Assembly: GCA_024642265.1 (NCBI GenBank)
Contig: JAHEBL010000030.1
Coordinates: forward strand, 1-34,679
DNA: 34,679 nucleotides
Direction: 5' to 3'
DNA from: Haliea sp.
Lineage (GTDB): Bacteria > Pseudomonadota > Gammaproteobacteria > Pseudomonadales > Halieaceae
Position numbers and translations under genes: made by a program. Of this stretch, positions 26,430-34,518 are shown in pieces. The notes beneath the pieces are model-generated. The model did no database searches and was not told the DNA's origin. It was given only the letters and a program-made list of their open reading frames with translations. Numbering within the stretch: position 1 is the first letter of the stretch; each line of letters opens with the position of its first letter.

Positions 26430-27479
26430 ATGCCAGTCATTTGGTTGATCGACGCCTACCGGGCGGGGGAGCAGGGCCAGGTACGCGCGCTGGTTGATGC
26501 CCTCGGCTGGCCTTGCGAAACCAAGCGACTGACGTACCGCAAACATGCCGTGCTGCCCCATGTACTGGGGCTCGCCAGCACGCGTGGTATTACTACCGAA
26601 TCGGTGGCGATGCTGGAGCCGCCGTGGCCGGACCTGGTCATCTCCAGCGGAGTTCGCAACGAGCCGGTGTGCCGCTGGATCCGCGCGCATTCCGGGGGCA
26701 TTACCCGCTATGTGCACGTGGGTCGGCCCTGGGGTCCCCTGGCATCCTTCGACCTGGTTATTACCACTCCCCAGTACCGGGTGCCGGATCATCCCAATGT
26801 GCTTAACAACCTGCTGACCCTGCACAGCGTTACCCCTGAGCGTCTGGCGGCTGCGCGGGACCAGTGGGGCCCCGTCTTTGCCCACCTGCCGCGACCCTAC
26901 ATCACTGTCGTTGCCGGTGGCGACAGTGGTCCTTTCACCCTGGGACCACTGGCGGCGACCCGGCTCGCGCAGCAGGCGTCAGTGCTTGCCCGGCAAAGCG
27001 GCGGTTCGCTGCTGGTATCGACCAGCTCGCGTACCAGCGAGGAGGCCATTGACGCACTGCAGGCCGGCATCAATGTACCGAATTACTTTTACCGCTGGCA
27101 GCCCACCGATCCGGTGAATCCCTATGTTGGCATGCTGGCCCTGGCGGACAGGCTGGTGGTCACCGGTGACAGCATTGCCATGTTGTCCGAAGCCTGCGCC
27201 ACCGGCCGACCTGTGCAGATCTTCGACCTCGGGGGAATGCGCGGTGAGAGCACTGTTGACGTCGACTTTCGCATGACCGCGACCCTGTACGCAGGGCTGA
27301 TGCGCTGGTGCTGGCAACGCCTGAGCCGCGACATCACCCTGGTACACCGGCAGCTGCGCGCCACCAGTCGGGCGTTCTGGATGGAGGAGGAGTCGGGTGC
27401 CTCGGTGCTGCCGGGGGAGTCGGATATGGATCGGGCGGTTGCCGCGGTGCGGGCGCTGGTTCCTTCTGCGGCCGAATGA
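26430..27479 (+). CDS. ELM1-family protein (GT-B-like), copy 1
   Basis: This 349-residue protein matches the ELM1 family (PF06258): an N-terminal WLIDAYRAGEQGQVRALVDAL, PPWPDLVISSGVRNEPVCRWI, GRPWGPLASFDLVITTPQY, a central VVAGGDSGPFTLG, STSSRTSEEAIDAL, and ADRLVVTGDSIAMLSEACATGRPVQIF. The last is the GT-B-like nucleotide-sugar-binding half. No enzyme activity is firmly established for bacterial members; the fold suggests a glycosyltransferase or epimerase. GGAAG seven bases before ATG 26430 decides the start; ATG 26424 is possible. It is a diverged paralogue of 32534-33655. Its place beside acp and spt and opposite an ABC exporter suggests glycosylation of the lipid. Confidence 0.82.
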   Translation: MPVIWLIDAYRAGEQGQVRALVDALGWPCETKRLTYRKHAVLPHVLGLASTRGITTESVAMLEPPWPDLVISSGVRNEPVCRWIRAHSGGITRYVHVGRPWGPLASFDLVITTPQYRVPDHPNVLNNLLTLHSVTPERLAAARDQWGPVFAHLPRPYITVVAGGDSGPFTLGPLAATRLAQQASVLARQSGGSLLVSTSSRTSEEAIDALQAGINVPNYFYRWQPTDPVNPYVGMLALADRLVVTGDSIAMLSEACATGRPVQIFDLGGMRGESTVDVDFRMTATLYAGLMRWCWQRLSRDITLVHRQLRATSRAFWMEEESGASVLPGESDMDRAVAAVRALVPSAAE

Positions 27480-27525
27480 ATTCTGCCAGTACCCCCTCAG
27501 GACCGCGGTGGGGCGATCCTGGCTG

Positions 27526-29271
27526 CTACTTCGCCAGATCCGCCCTGTCGGTGTCATTGAGCAGGCGGGCGGTTCCCCCGGACATCTGGTATACGTAATC
27601 CGCCGCCTGCACCAGCGCCCTGTTGTGGGAGATGGCGAGGATGGTGAGTCGTCCCTTGAGGTCTTCCATGGTCTGGCGCACCACCTCCTCGCTCTCCGGG
27701 TCCAGGGCACTGGTGGCCTCGTCCAGAATGAGCAGGCGCGGCTTGTTGATCAGGGCCCGGGCGATGACGATACGCTGGCGCTGTCCGCCGGACAGCTTGC
27801 CGCCGCGTTCACCGACGACGGTGTCCAGCCCCGCGGGCAGGCGATTGACGAAGTCCCAGGCACCGGCGGCGCGCAGGGCCTCCTCGGCATCGGCCAGTTC
27901 CAGGCACGGATCTCCCAGAGTGACGTTGTGTAGCACGGTGTCGTGCAACAGCAGCGTGTCCTGGGGTACATAGCCGATCATGCCGCGCCACTGCTTGATG
28001 CTGATCTCGGGCAGGGGCACTCCGTCGAGCAACACCATGCCCTCCTGGGGCTGCAACAGGGCGATCGACAAATCGATGATGGTGGTCTTTCCGGAACCGG
28101 ATGGGCCTACCAGCGTGGTCAATGCGCCGGCCTTGATATCAAGGCACAGGCCGTCAAAAACAGGGTGTTGCCGGTCGTAGGAGAAAACCACGTCCCGGAA
28201 CTGCAGCCCCTGCTCAAACTGTGGCGCAATGCCGCCGTCGACCTGCTCCTCCGCCTGGGCTGCGGCGTCTATGGACGCCATCAGTGACCAGTAGGCGCTC
28301 TCGCCCTGGGCCAGCTTCTGGTGCTGTTTCTGGACTTTACCGAAGAAGGAAAAGGCTCGCCCCAGCGCCACCACCAGTACCATCACCATGGCCAGGTCGA
28401 TGTCGAATTTCTCGATTGCCACCCATATCCCGAGACAGATAAAGCCGGTAAACATCAGTTCCTGGGCGGAGTCGAGCACCGCGGCGTACAGCACCTGGCG
28501 GCGCAGTGCCCGGTTCAGCTGGTTGGTGTCGTGGGCCAGTACCTGGTCCGCCAGGTGTTCCCGGGACATGGCCTTGAGGGGCTTCACCGACTGCAGCGTG
28601 TCCGTCAGGTTTGCCATCAGCGAGGACATCAGTCGGGTCTGGCGTTTGCCCGCCTTGCGGGTGAGCCGCACCAGAAAATGGGACAGACCGATTACCACCA
28701 CACCGGCGCCGATGGCTGCCAGTGAGGCTCGCCATGAGATGGCGAACGCTATTGCGCCGTAGACCAGTGCCTGGATGAGGAAGGTGATCGCGGTGGCGCC
28801 ATTGACGAAGGCCGCCGACGAGCGCTGGGCCTCGGTGGCCAGGGCGTTGGTGAGCTTGCCGACCGGCTGGTGCAGGAAGTACTCCCACTTGCTGCGCAGC
28901 ACCGCCCGCAGCATCTGCAGGCGCAAGTCGGTGCCGACCTGTGCCGCGGTGTAGCCCACCTGGCGCTGGGCCAGCAGGAGGAAGGCGCTTTTCAGGGTCA
29001 CTGCGAACATCATGATGCCCAGCATGTTGCCGAGGGTTGGCGCAATCCCCACGTATGCCAGTGCTTCGAGTACCGATTGCTCAAAGGCATTGTCGCTGGC
29101 GGGAGCGATGCCCGGCAGCATCGCGGCGGCCTCTGATCCCAGGGCGATATTGATCATCGGCAGCAGCGCCGACAGGCCAATACCCTCGGCAATCCCGGAC
29201 AGCAGCAGCGCCAGCAGCATCAGCGTCGTCTGCGACGGGTAGGCGCGAAAGAAATTCAGCATCAGGCCCAT
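27526..29271 (-). CDS. ABC exporter, fused permease and ATPase (MsbA-like)
   Basis: This 581-residue type IV (MsbA-like) half-transporter has six membrane helices in residues about 15-300 and a nucleotide-binding domain from about 345. The ATPase shows Walker A GPSGSGKTT, a Q-loop in YVPQDTLLLHD, the signature LSGGQRQR, Walker B LLILDEATSALD and the H-loop ISHNR. It exports a lipid, lipid-linked glycan or peptide from the inner leaflet as a homodimer. Lying between an ELM1 protein and an LptF/LptG pair, it may flip the lipid made by this locus, but the sequence does not reveal the cargo. ATG 29271 has GAG upstream; ATG 29262 is also possible. The LptG stop lies about 70 bases upstream. Confidence 0.88.
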   Translation of the reverse strand: MGLMLNFFRAYPSQTTLMLLALLLSGIAEGIGLSALLPMINIALGSEAAAMLPGIAPASDNAFEQSVLEALAYVGIAPTLGNMLGIMMFAVTLKSAFLLLAQRQVGYTAAQVGTDLRLQMLRAVLRSKWEYFLHQPVGKLTNALATEAQRSSAAFVNGATAITFLIQALVYGAIAFAISWRASLAAIGAGVVVIGLSHFLVRLTRKAGKRQTRLMSSLMANLTDTLQSVKPLKAMSREHLADQVLAHDTNQLNRALRRQVLYAAVLDSAQELMFTGFICLGIWVAIEKFDIDLAMVMVLVVALGRAFSFFGKVQKQHQKLAQGESAYWSLMASIDAAAQAEEQVDGGIAPQFEQGLQFRDVVFSYDRQHPVFDGLCLDIKAGALTTLVGPSGSGKTTIIDLSIALLQPQEGMVLLDGVPLPEISIKQWRGMIGYVPQDTLLLHDTVLHNVTLGDPCLELADAEEALRAAGAWDFVNRLPAGLDTVVGERGGKLSGGQRQRIVIARALINKPRLLILDEATSALDPESEEVVRQTMEDLKGRLTILAISHNRALVQAADYVYQMSGGTARLLNDTDRADLAK

Positions 29272-29342
29272 GTCAGGCGACTCCGTCCGTGGTGGCGGTT
29301 GCCAGGCTGGTAGGGAAGGGTGGCATTCGGGTCATTGCGCAA

Positions 29343-30413
29343 TTACCAGCGCATCCGATGCAGCATGATCGCCGCAAAGATGAGTATCACCAGTGTGGGT
29401 GCAAGTGAGACCAGCGGTATGTTCAGGTTCAGCAGTTGCCCCAGGGCAAACACGATCTGCGCGCCGAGGTAGAACAGGATGCCCACCAGTGCACCCAGGG
29501 CGATGTCCAGGCCAAAGCTGCGATCGCGCCGGGCACCCAGGTTGGCGCTGATGGGGGTGGCCAGCAAAACCATGGCGCCCACGGTGAGCGGCATAAGAAT
29601 TTTCTGCCAGAAGGTACCGAGGTATTTTGCATTGGGCTGGCCGTTATCGGCCCGATACTGGCTGTAACTGCGCAGCACCGAGAGTCTCATACTGTCGCTG
29701 TCGAGGGTGAGGGTTGGCAGCTCGTCGGGAGACCACAGGTTGGTAATTTGCAGTTCGGTATGACGGCGGTTAACCAGTTTTCCATCCACCAGCAATTTTT
29801 CCCGCACCCGCTGGAACAGCCAGGTGCGGTCCTTGCTGACCTTTGCAGTCTCCGCGTGCAGGGCGCGCGTCAGTCGCCCGGCGTCGTCGAATTCAAACAG
29901 GTCGATGTCACCGGGGACGCCGTTCTTGTGCATCTTGTCGAGGTGGATATAGCGATTGCCATTTTTCGACCAGACGCCGCCATCGGGAATCCTGATCTGG
30001 TTGCGGTAGCGCAGGGCGTGCCGATGGGCTTCCGCAGACTGCTGCAGGGGAGGCGTCACATATTCCATGCACAGCCACAGCAGTGCCATCAGCAGGAGGG
30101 TGGGTATGGCAATGGCGCGCAGCAGCCGGGCGCGGGATAAACCGCTGCAACTCATGACGGTGAGCTCGTTACTGCGGTCCAGGCTGGCCAGCGCCACAAT
30201 GCTGCCCAGCAGGGCGATAACCGGTGCCAGACTGACCAACTGTTGTGGCAGCACAAACAGTGTGTAGCGCCCTACTGCGAGTGCGTTGTAGTCGAACCGC
30301 GTATGGTCCAGCTCCTGCACGAAGCCGATCAGGCCGAACACCGCGCCCAGCACCAGCATTACCAGCAGCCAGCCTTTGACCAGGTTCCCGGCGATGTAGC
30401 GCTCCAGTATCAT
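29343..30413 (-). CDS. lptG: LptG-type permease of the lipid export ABC system
   Basis: This 356-residue protein has the LptF/LptG layout: an N-terminal helix (ILERYIAGNLVKGWLLVMLVLGAVFGL), two more helices in the first 115 residues, SNELTVMSCSGLSRARLLRA (the coupling-helix region contacting the ATPase), a periplasmic beta-jellyroll of about 150 residues (130-265), and three C-terminal helices. LptFGB extracts lipopolysaccharide from the inner membrane and passes it to LptC/A. ATG 30413 overlaps the LptF stop by four bases (ATGA). No pepA neighbour is present, unlike the usual lptFG location, so this may be a second pair dedicated to a different lipid. The gene symbol is by family. Confidence 0.88.
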   Translation of the reverse strand: MILERYIAGNLVKGWLLVMLVLGAVFGLIGFVQELDHTRFDYNALAVGRYTLFVLPQQLVSLAPVIALLGSIVALASLDRSNELTVMSCSGLSRARLLRAIAIPTLLLMALLWLCMEYVTPPLQQSAEAHRHALRYRNQIRIPDGGVWSKNGNRYIHLDKMHKNGVPGDIDLFEFDDAGRLTRALHAETAKVSKDRTWLFQRVREKLLVDGKLVNRRHTELQITNLWSPDELPTLTLDSDSMRLSVLRSYSQYRADNGQPNAKYLGTFWQKILMPLTVGAMVLLATPISANLGARRDRSFGLDIALGALVGILFYLGAQIVFALGQLLNLNIPLVSLAPTLVILIFAAIMLHRMRW

Positions 30414-31510
30414 CGCCGTTTCATCCATGGCTGGCTGACCAGCAATACCAGCAGCATCGCCTGGAAAACGTAGGCGCCCCAGAGGCCGGGCAGCTCACCG
30501 ATCCGGCCCTGCTCGATGCCCGTGCGCACCACGCTGGTCATGGTAAAGAGCGCAATATAGATACCCACTGCTATCAACACATTGCGCATGCGGGACTCCC
30601 TGGGTGCGGACCGGGCCAGGGGCACTGCCATCAGCGCCAGCAGTACGGTTGCGATGGGCGTGGTCACGCGCCACTGGAACTCGGCGATGTCCTTGGGCTG
30701 CTCTGACTGGGACAGGTTGAGTGTGGTCTCCGCCTTGCGTCGATACTGCTCCTGGGCCTCCTGGTTGTCGACCCGCACGATGAGGTTGTTGAACTTCAGG
30801 GTGACGTCCTGCCTGTTTTCCAGGTCGAGCAGGTAGTTATAGCCGTTGAAGAATTCGGCCTGCATGGCATGGCCGGGGTTGAGGACCGGCAGTTCCGCCG
30901 CCTCGGCTATGATGATCTCCGCCCGCCTGGCCTTCTCGTAATCCTTTTGTAGAAATACGCCCATGTGGCGGCCGCGATCGAGGTCGAGATCGTTGGCGAT
31001 AAAAATGTAGTCGCTGCCGCTCATGTTGACGAATTCGCCGGTTGCCATTTTCTTCAGGTCGAACTTCGCCGCCGCCTTGGACTCGAGATCATAGCTGGTG
31101 CGAAAAGCCCAGGGACGCCCCAGTATCGATATAACGCCGGTTATCAGGGCGATGATCAGCGCAAGCTTCAGCACCGCCTCGATAATCCGTGCGCGGCTGA
31201 CGCCCGCGGCGTACAGCGCGCTCATCTCCGAGTCGCGGTACAGGCGGCCGATCGCCGCCAGCACTGAAAAAAAGAACGCCGAGGGCATGAGGATTTCCAG
31301 TGTCACCAGCGTGTTCAGGCCCACCAGCTTGAATGCCGTGGTCATTTCAAGCTGGCCGGCGGCCGCGGCCGACAGTTGTTTCGCGGCCGAGAAACCGATG
31401 AATACGAGGACCAGCAGGCCGAGTCCCATGACGAAGGGGCGCAGGATTTCCAGGCTGATGTGGCGGTCGATGATCAAGCGTGTTGCGATCCTATGAAAGC
31501 TGTCGGCCAT
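30410..31510 (-). CDS. lptF: LptF-type permease of the lipid export ABC system
   Basis: A 366-residue partner of the LptG-type protein. It begins with an N-terminal segment that resembles LptF (RLIIDRHISLEILRPFVMGLGLLVLVF), then further helices, SEMSALYAAGVSRARIIEAVLKLAL, a periplasmic jellyroll (about 140-265) and three helices including PLARSAPRESRMRNVLIAVGIYI. The frame is open back to 31558, but ATG 31510 with GGGG upstream fits the family; a TTG near 31477 is also possible. It is upstream of and coupled to lptG, and divergent from the sulfotransferase gene across about 100 bases. No LptB ATPase is in the window, so the housekeeping LptB would be needed. Confidence 0.88.
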   Translation of the reverse strand: MADSFHRIATRLIIDRHISLEILRPFVMGLGLLVLVFIGFSAAKQLSAAAAGQLEMTTAFKLVGLNTLVTLEILMPSAFFFSVLAAIGRLYRDSEMSALYAAGVSRARIIEAVLKLALIIALITGVISILGRPWAFRTSYDLESKAAAKFDLKKMATGEFVNMSGSDYIFIANDLDLDRGRHMGVFLQKDYEKARRAEIIIAEAAELPVLNPGHAMQAEFFNGYNYLLDLENRQDVTLKFNNLIVRVDNQEAQEQYRRKAETTLNLSQSEQPKDIAEFQWRVTTPIATVLLALMAVPLARSAPRESRMRNVLIAVGIYIALFTMTSVVRTGIEQGRIGELPGLWGAYVFQAMLLVLLVSQPWMKRR

Positions 31511-31608
31511 TGTACCCCAAGCGGCGGCCGTCTGGTCATTTTGGCTGCCTTGCCCCATAATTGCACGCTTTGCGCAAGCCTCCCCAAACTGCCCGCGAGT
31601 ATCCCCAC

Positions 31609-32550
31609 ATGTTCAACCTGAGTGACGGTGTCAAGAAGGCGTTAATTCTCATTCCCACCGAGCCCCTGCCCGCCAAAACCCGGGTGGCACTGCGGCGCAA
31701 ATACCTTGCGGAACTGGAGCTGGCCAAGGCACATGCGGCCAATTTCCTGATTATCGGCCACCCCAAGAGCGGTAACACCTGGCTCAAGGTGATGATTTCC
31801 AGGCTCTACCAGTTGCGCTACAACCTGCCGGAATCAAAGCTCATCAATACCGATGAATTCGCCCGCAAGATCCCCGGGATTCCCCGGCTGGCGGCCACCA
31901 ACGGCTATTACAGTTATGAGGGCGAGGTCGGCAAATTGCTGGCGGTGGGCGCACCCGACAACCCCCTGCGACACAAGCCGGTACTGTTCCTGGCCCGTAA
32001 CCCCATCGACATCGCCGTGTCCTGGTATCACCAGTTCACCAAGCGGCAGTCCCGGGCCAAGCAGGAGCTGATCAACCATTTTATCGACCACCCCATCGAC
32101 CGGCGCCAGGTAGACATGTGGAATTTCGTACGTCACTCGGATATCGGCCTGCCCTTTCTCATCGAGTACCAGAATACCTGGGCACGCAACGTGGAGCAGC
32201 TCGACAAGGGCCTGCTGGTGAAGTACGAGGAGCTGCGCGCGGAACCCGTGCCGACCCTGCAGAAGATCATCGGGCTGATGGGTGAGAATTTCAGCGAGGA
32301 GGAGATCCGTGCGGCGGTGGAGTGGGGCTCCTTTGAAAACCTGCAGAAACTCGAGACCAGCGGCACCTTCAGCCAGGGCGGCATGAAACTGGTCGACGCC
32401 GACGACCCCAGCACCTTCAAGGTGCGGCGCGGCAAGGTGGGCGGCTACCGTGAGGACTTCCCGCCGGAGCAGGTGGCCGAACTGGAAGCTTTGGTGCGTG
32501 ACAATATCCTGCCGCAACTGGGCTATTGCCGGGATGGCGCGGAGTCCTGA
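31609..32550 (+). CDS. Sulfotransferase domain protein (cytosolic type)
   Basis: This 313-residue sulfotransferase has the 5'-PSB loop FLIIGHPKSGNTWLKVMISR (46-65), the 3'-PB motif LFLARNPIDIAVSWYHQF (126-143) and a C-terminal FKVRRGKVGGYREDF resembling the conserved R-K-G-x2-G-D-W-K region of this family. It should use PAPS. ATG 31609 is preferred over TTG 31561 because it starts the conserved part. It overlaps the ELM1-like gene by 17 bases, so the two are cotranscribed. It is the third certain sulfotransferase of the window, and it lies close to lipid export genes, so a sulfated lipid or glycolipid is possible. Confidence 0.88.
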   Translation: MFNLSDGVKKALILIPTEPLPAKTRVALRRKYLAELELAKAHAANFLIIGHPKSGNTWLKVMISRLYQLRYNLPESKLINTDEFARKIPGIPRLAATNGYYSYEGEVGKLLAVGAPDNPLRHKPVLFLARNPIDIAVSWYHQFTKRQSRAKQELINHFIDHPIDRRQVDMWNFVRHSDIGLPFLIEYQNTWARNVEQLDKGLLVKYEELRAEPVPTLQKIIGLMGENFSEEEIRAAVEWGSFENLQKLETSGTFSQGGMKLVDADDPSTFKVRRGKVGGYREDFPPEQVAELEALVRDNILPQLGYCRDGAES

Positions 32551-33655
32551 TTTGGCCGCCCCCCGGACCTGGGTCATTCTCAGCGACAAGCAGGGTGACA
32601 ACGGGCAGGTAGAGACCATTGTCGATGCCCTGCCCTGGCCGGTGGAGCACAAGTATGTGCACATGCTGCCCCAGTGGGTGCTGGGCAAGCCGCGTTACCG
32701 CCCGTCGCTGGATCATATCGACCCGCAGCAGTCCGACCCTATCGAGGCCCCCTGGCCCGACCTTATCCTGACGGTGGGCAGGCGCCCGTCGATGGTGGCC
32801 CTGTGGATCCGCCAGCAATCGGGCAACCGGACGAAGATCGTGCTGGTGGGCAAGCCCTCCGGACACATGCTGGACTTCTCACTGGTGATCGCCAGCGCCG
32901 AGAACCAGATGCCGCCCATGGACAATTTTCTGCCCACCACCTTGCCCCTCATGCGTATCAGCGAGGCCGATGTGGCCGCCGAGGCCGAGGCATGGCGCGA
33001 CAGGTTTGCCCCTCTCGACAAGCCGCTGATTGCCATGCTGATCGGGGGTGAGACCAACCCTTTCGTCATGAATCGCCAGGTGGCGCAGGACCTGGTGGCG
33101 ACCGCTCACTGGGTTGTGGACGAGCTCGGGGGCACGCCCTACGTCACCACCAGCCGCCGCACCACGGCGGAGGTGGTTGAGGTACTGCGGCGCGACCTGC
33201 CGCCCCAGGCGCAGTTCTTTGAGTGGGCGGCGGGTTCCCCCGACAATCCCTACCGCGCCCTGCTGGGCAGCGCCGACGGCTTTATCGTCACCGGCGACAG
33301 CGTGTCCATGATGGTCGAGGTCATCTACCTGCATAAGCCGCTGGCGATTTTTCCCCTGCCCGTGGGCGCCCTGGGCAGTATCGACCAGCTGCGCCGCTCA
33401 CTGGCGCACTGGCTGTTCAACCCGCGGCTGGACTCGTTCGGTGACCGCCTGCGCCACCGCGTGGCCCGGGGCGTCTACTACCTGGATGTGTTCAAGATTC
33501 TGTGCGCTACCCGGGACTTCCGGGCCTTTCACCGCATGTTGGTCAGGCAGGGCTTGGCGGTCTGGGCCGGGCAGCCGTTCCGGCGTACCGCCGCCGAGCT
33601 GCCGGATGATGTGGGCACTGTGGTCAGCCGTATAGAGGCATTGTTTCCGGGCTGA
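32534..33655 (+). CDS. ELM1-family protein (GT-B-like), copy 2
   Basis: A 373-residue ELM1-family (PF06258) protein with the order WVILSDKQGDNGQVETIVDAL, EAPWPDLILTVGRRPSMVALWIR, GKPSGHMLDFSLVIASAENQ, IAMLIGGETNPFVM, TTSRRTTAEVVEVL, and GFIVTGDSVSMMVEVIYLHKPLAIF. Segments align one by one with copy 1 (26430-27479), which shows that they are paralogues, though they are well diverged. A C-terminal extension (about 290-373) is not present at the same length in copy 1. ATG 32534 overlaps the sulfotransferase end; TTG 32552 has a better ribosome site (GGAG, seven bases). It probably acts on the same product as the coupled sulfotransferase, but no activity is known. Confidence 0.8.
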   Translation: MARSPDLAAPRTWVILSDKQGDNGQVETIVDALPWPVEHKYVHMLPQWVLGKPRYRPSLDHIDPQQSDPIEAPWPDLILTVGRRPSMVALWIRQQSGNRTKIVLVGKPSGHMLDFSLVIASAENQMPPMDNFLPTTLPLMRISEADVAAEAEAWRDRFAPLDKPLIAMLIGGETNPFVMNRQVAQDLVATAHWVVDELGGTPYVTTSRRTTAEVVEVLRRDLPPQAQFFEWAAGSPDNPYRALLGSADGFIVTGDSVSMMVEVIYLHKPLAIFPLPVGALGSIDQLRRSLAHWLFNPRLDSFGDRLRHRVARGVYYLDVFKILCATRDFRAFHRMLVRQGLAVWAGQPFRRTAAELPDDVGTVVSRIEALFPG

Positions 33656-33697
33656 TCCCGGTGGGTTGTGGCAGCTGCGCAAGCCGGGGAAAAGCCC

Positions 33698-34324
33698 TCA
33701 GCGTATCCGCAGGACGTTCTTCATGAAGTGGGTGCCAAAGCGGCTGATGCGCTGGGCGGCCACCGCCAGCGGGCTTTCGTCCAGGTAGTTGAGCTGGACC
33801 ATGCGCCGCTCACCGACAAAGCGGGTGTGCCCGTGCCATGAATGGTCGGTGCGACGGAACGCTAACAGGGTTCCTCCCAGCGGCGCGACCTGTGCGGCAT
33901 AATCCTCGATATCACCTTTTGAACGCAGCATGCGCAGCTGGCCGTCCTCGTGGTCCCACTTTTCGTTGAAATACACCAGCACCGTGATGACCTTACTCTT
34001 GTGGTCGGTGTGGATATTACCATCGGTCCGCTCACAGAATTTACGCACCGTGACCGTTGTAGGCAGGGATGCCAGTTCCATGTCGAAGCGCTCACCGAGC
34101 GTGGTGGCGAAGGCCGGGGCGCGCAGTTCTTCCATCAGCGCCGCAAAGGCCGGGCCGCATTGCAGGTTTTCCAGGGCGTGATTAGCCGCGGTTTCGATGG
34201 CGGGATAGTCCGCGTTGACGCGGGCCAGTACCTCGGGGCTGAGGAAGCCGGGCACCACCATATAATCGAAGGGGTCGGTGTGCAGTTCGGCGTCCCGCAG
34301 GGCCTGTATATTGATCAGTGACAT
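33698..34324 (-). CDS. 2OG-Fe(II) oxygenase
   Basis: This 208-residue protein has a double-stranded beta-helix with iron ligands His-x-Asp in GNIHTDHKSK and a later His in HSWHGHTRFVGERR, with the Arg suited to bind 2-oxoglutarate. The V-x-V-L-V-Y-F-N-E-K-W and G-G-T-L-L-A-F-R-R segments are typical of prolyl-4-hydroxylase-like oxygenases. It converges on the ELM1 copy 2 gene with 42 bases between. It is related in fold and motif order to 13118-13870 but shorter. Substrate unknown; a hydroxylation on the surface glycan or lipid is possible. Confidence 0.85.
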   Translation of the reverse strand: MSLINIQALRDAELHTDPFDYMVVPGFLSPEVLARVNADYPAIETAANHALENLQCGPAFAALMEELRAPAFATTLGERFDMELASLPTTVTVRKFCERTDGNIHTDHKSKVITVLVYFNEKWDHEDGQLRMLRSKGDIEDYAAQVAPLGGTLLAFRRTDHSWHGHTRFVGERRMVQLNYLDESPLAVAAQRISRFGTHFMKNVLRIR

Positions 34325-34518
34325 CGGCGCATTCTAGTTGCCGCCCGCGGCGCGGGCAAGGCGGCCCGGGCTGTGATCCTGTTAATAGTGCGTCAAATCG
34401 ATGTTAATAGTGCGGTAAATCGGTGATTGCCCCGTGGTGCGGCTGCAGGTGTTTTCCTGTAATATGCGCGGCCTTTGTATACTCCAAATAACGTCACGCC
34501 AGCGAGGACCTCCCGCTT
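34325..34518. promoter_or_regulatory. Divergent promoter region with repeat operator
   Basis: The 194 bases between the 2OG-oxygenase gene and the last plus-strand gene hold a GC-rich stretch (34335-34370), the heptad repeats at 34381-34420, and a -10-like TATACT at 34478-34483 with no good -35, about 36 bases before ATG 34519. Nothing else stands out. Confidence 0.45.
34381..34420 (+). repeat. Four heptads at 11-base period (OmpR/PhoB-type operator candidate)
   Basis: GTTAATA-GTGC-GTCAAAT-CGAT-GTTAATA-GTGC-GGTAAAT is four 7-base units with 4-base spacers. The first and third units and their spacers are identical, giving a 22-base direct repeat. The 7+4 geometry is that of PhoB boxes and other winged-helix response regulator sites, although the match to CTGTCAT is only partial. 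Confidence 0.5.
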
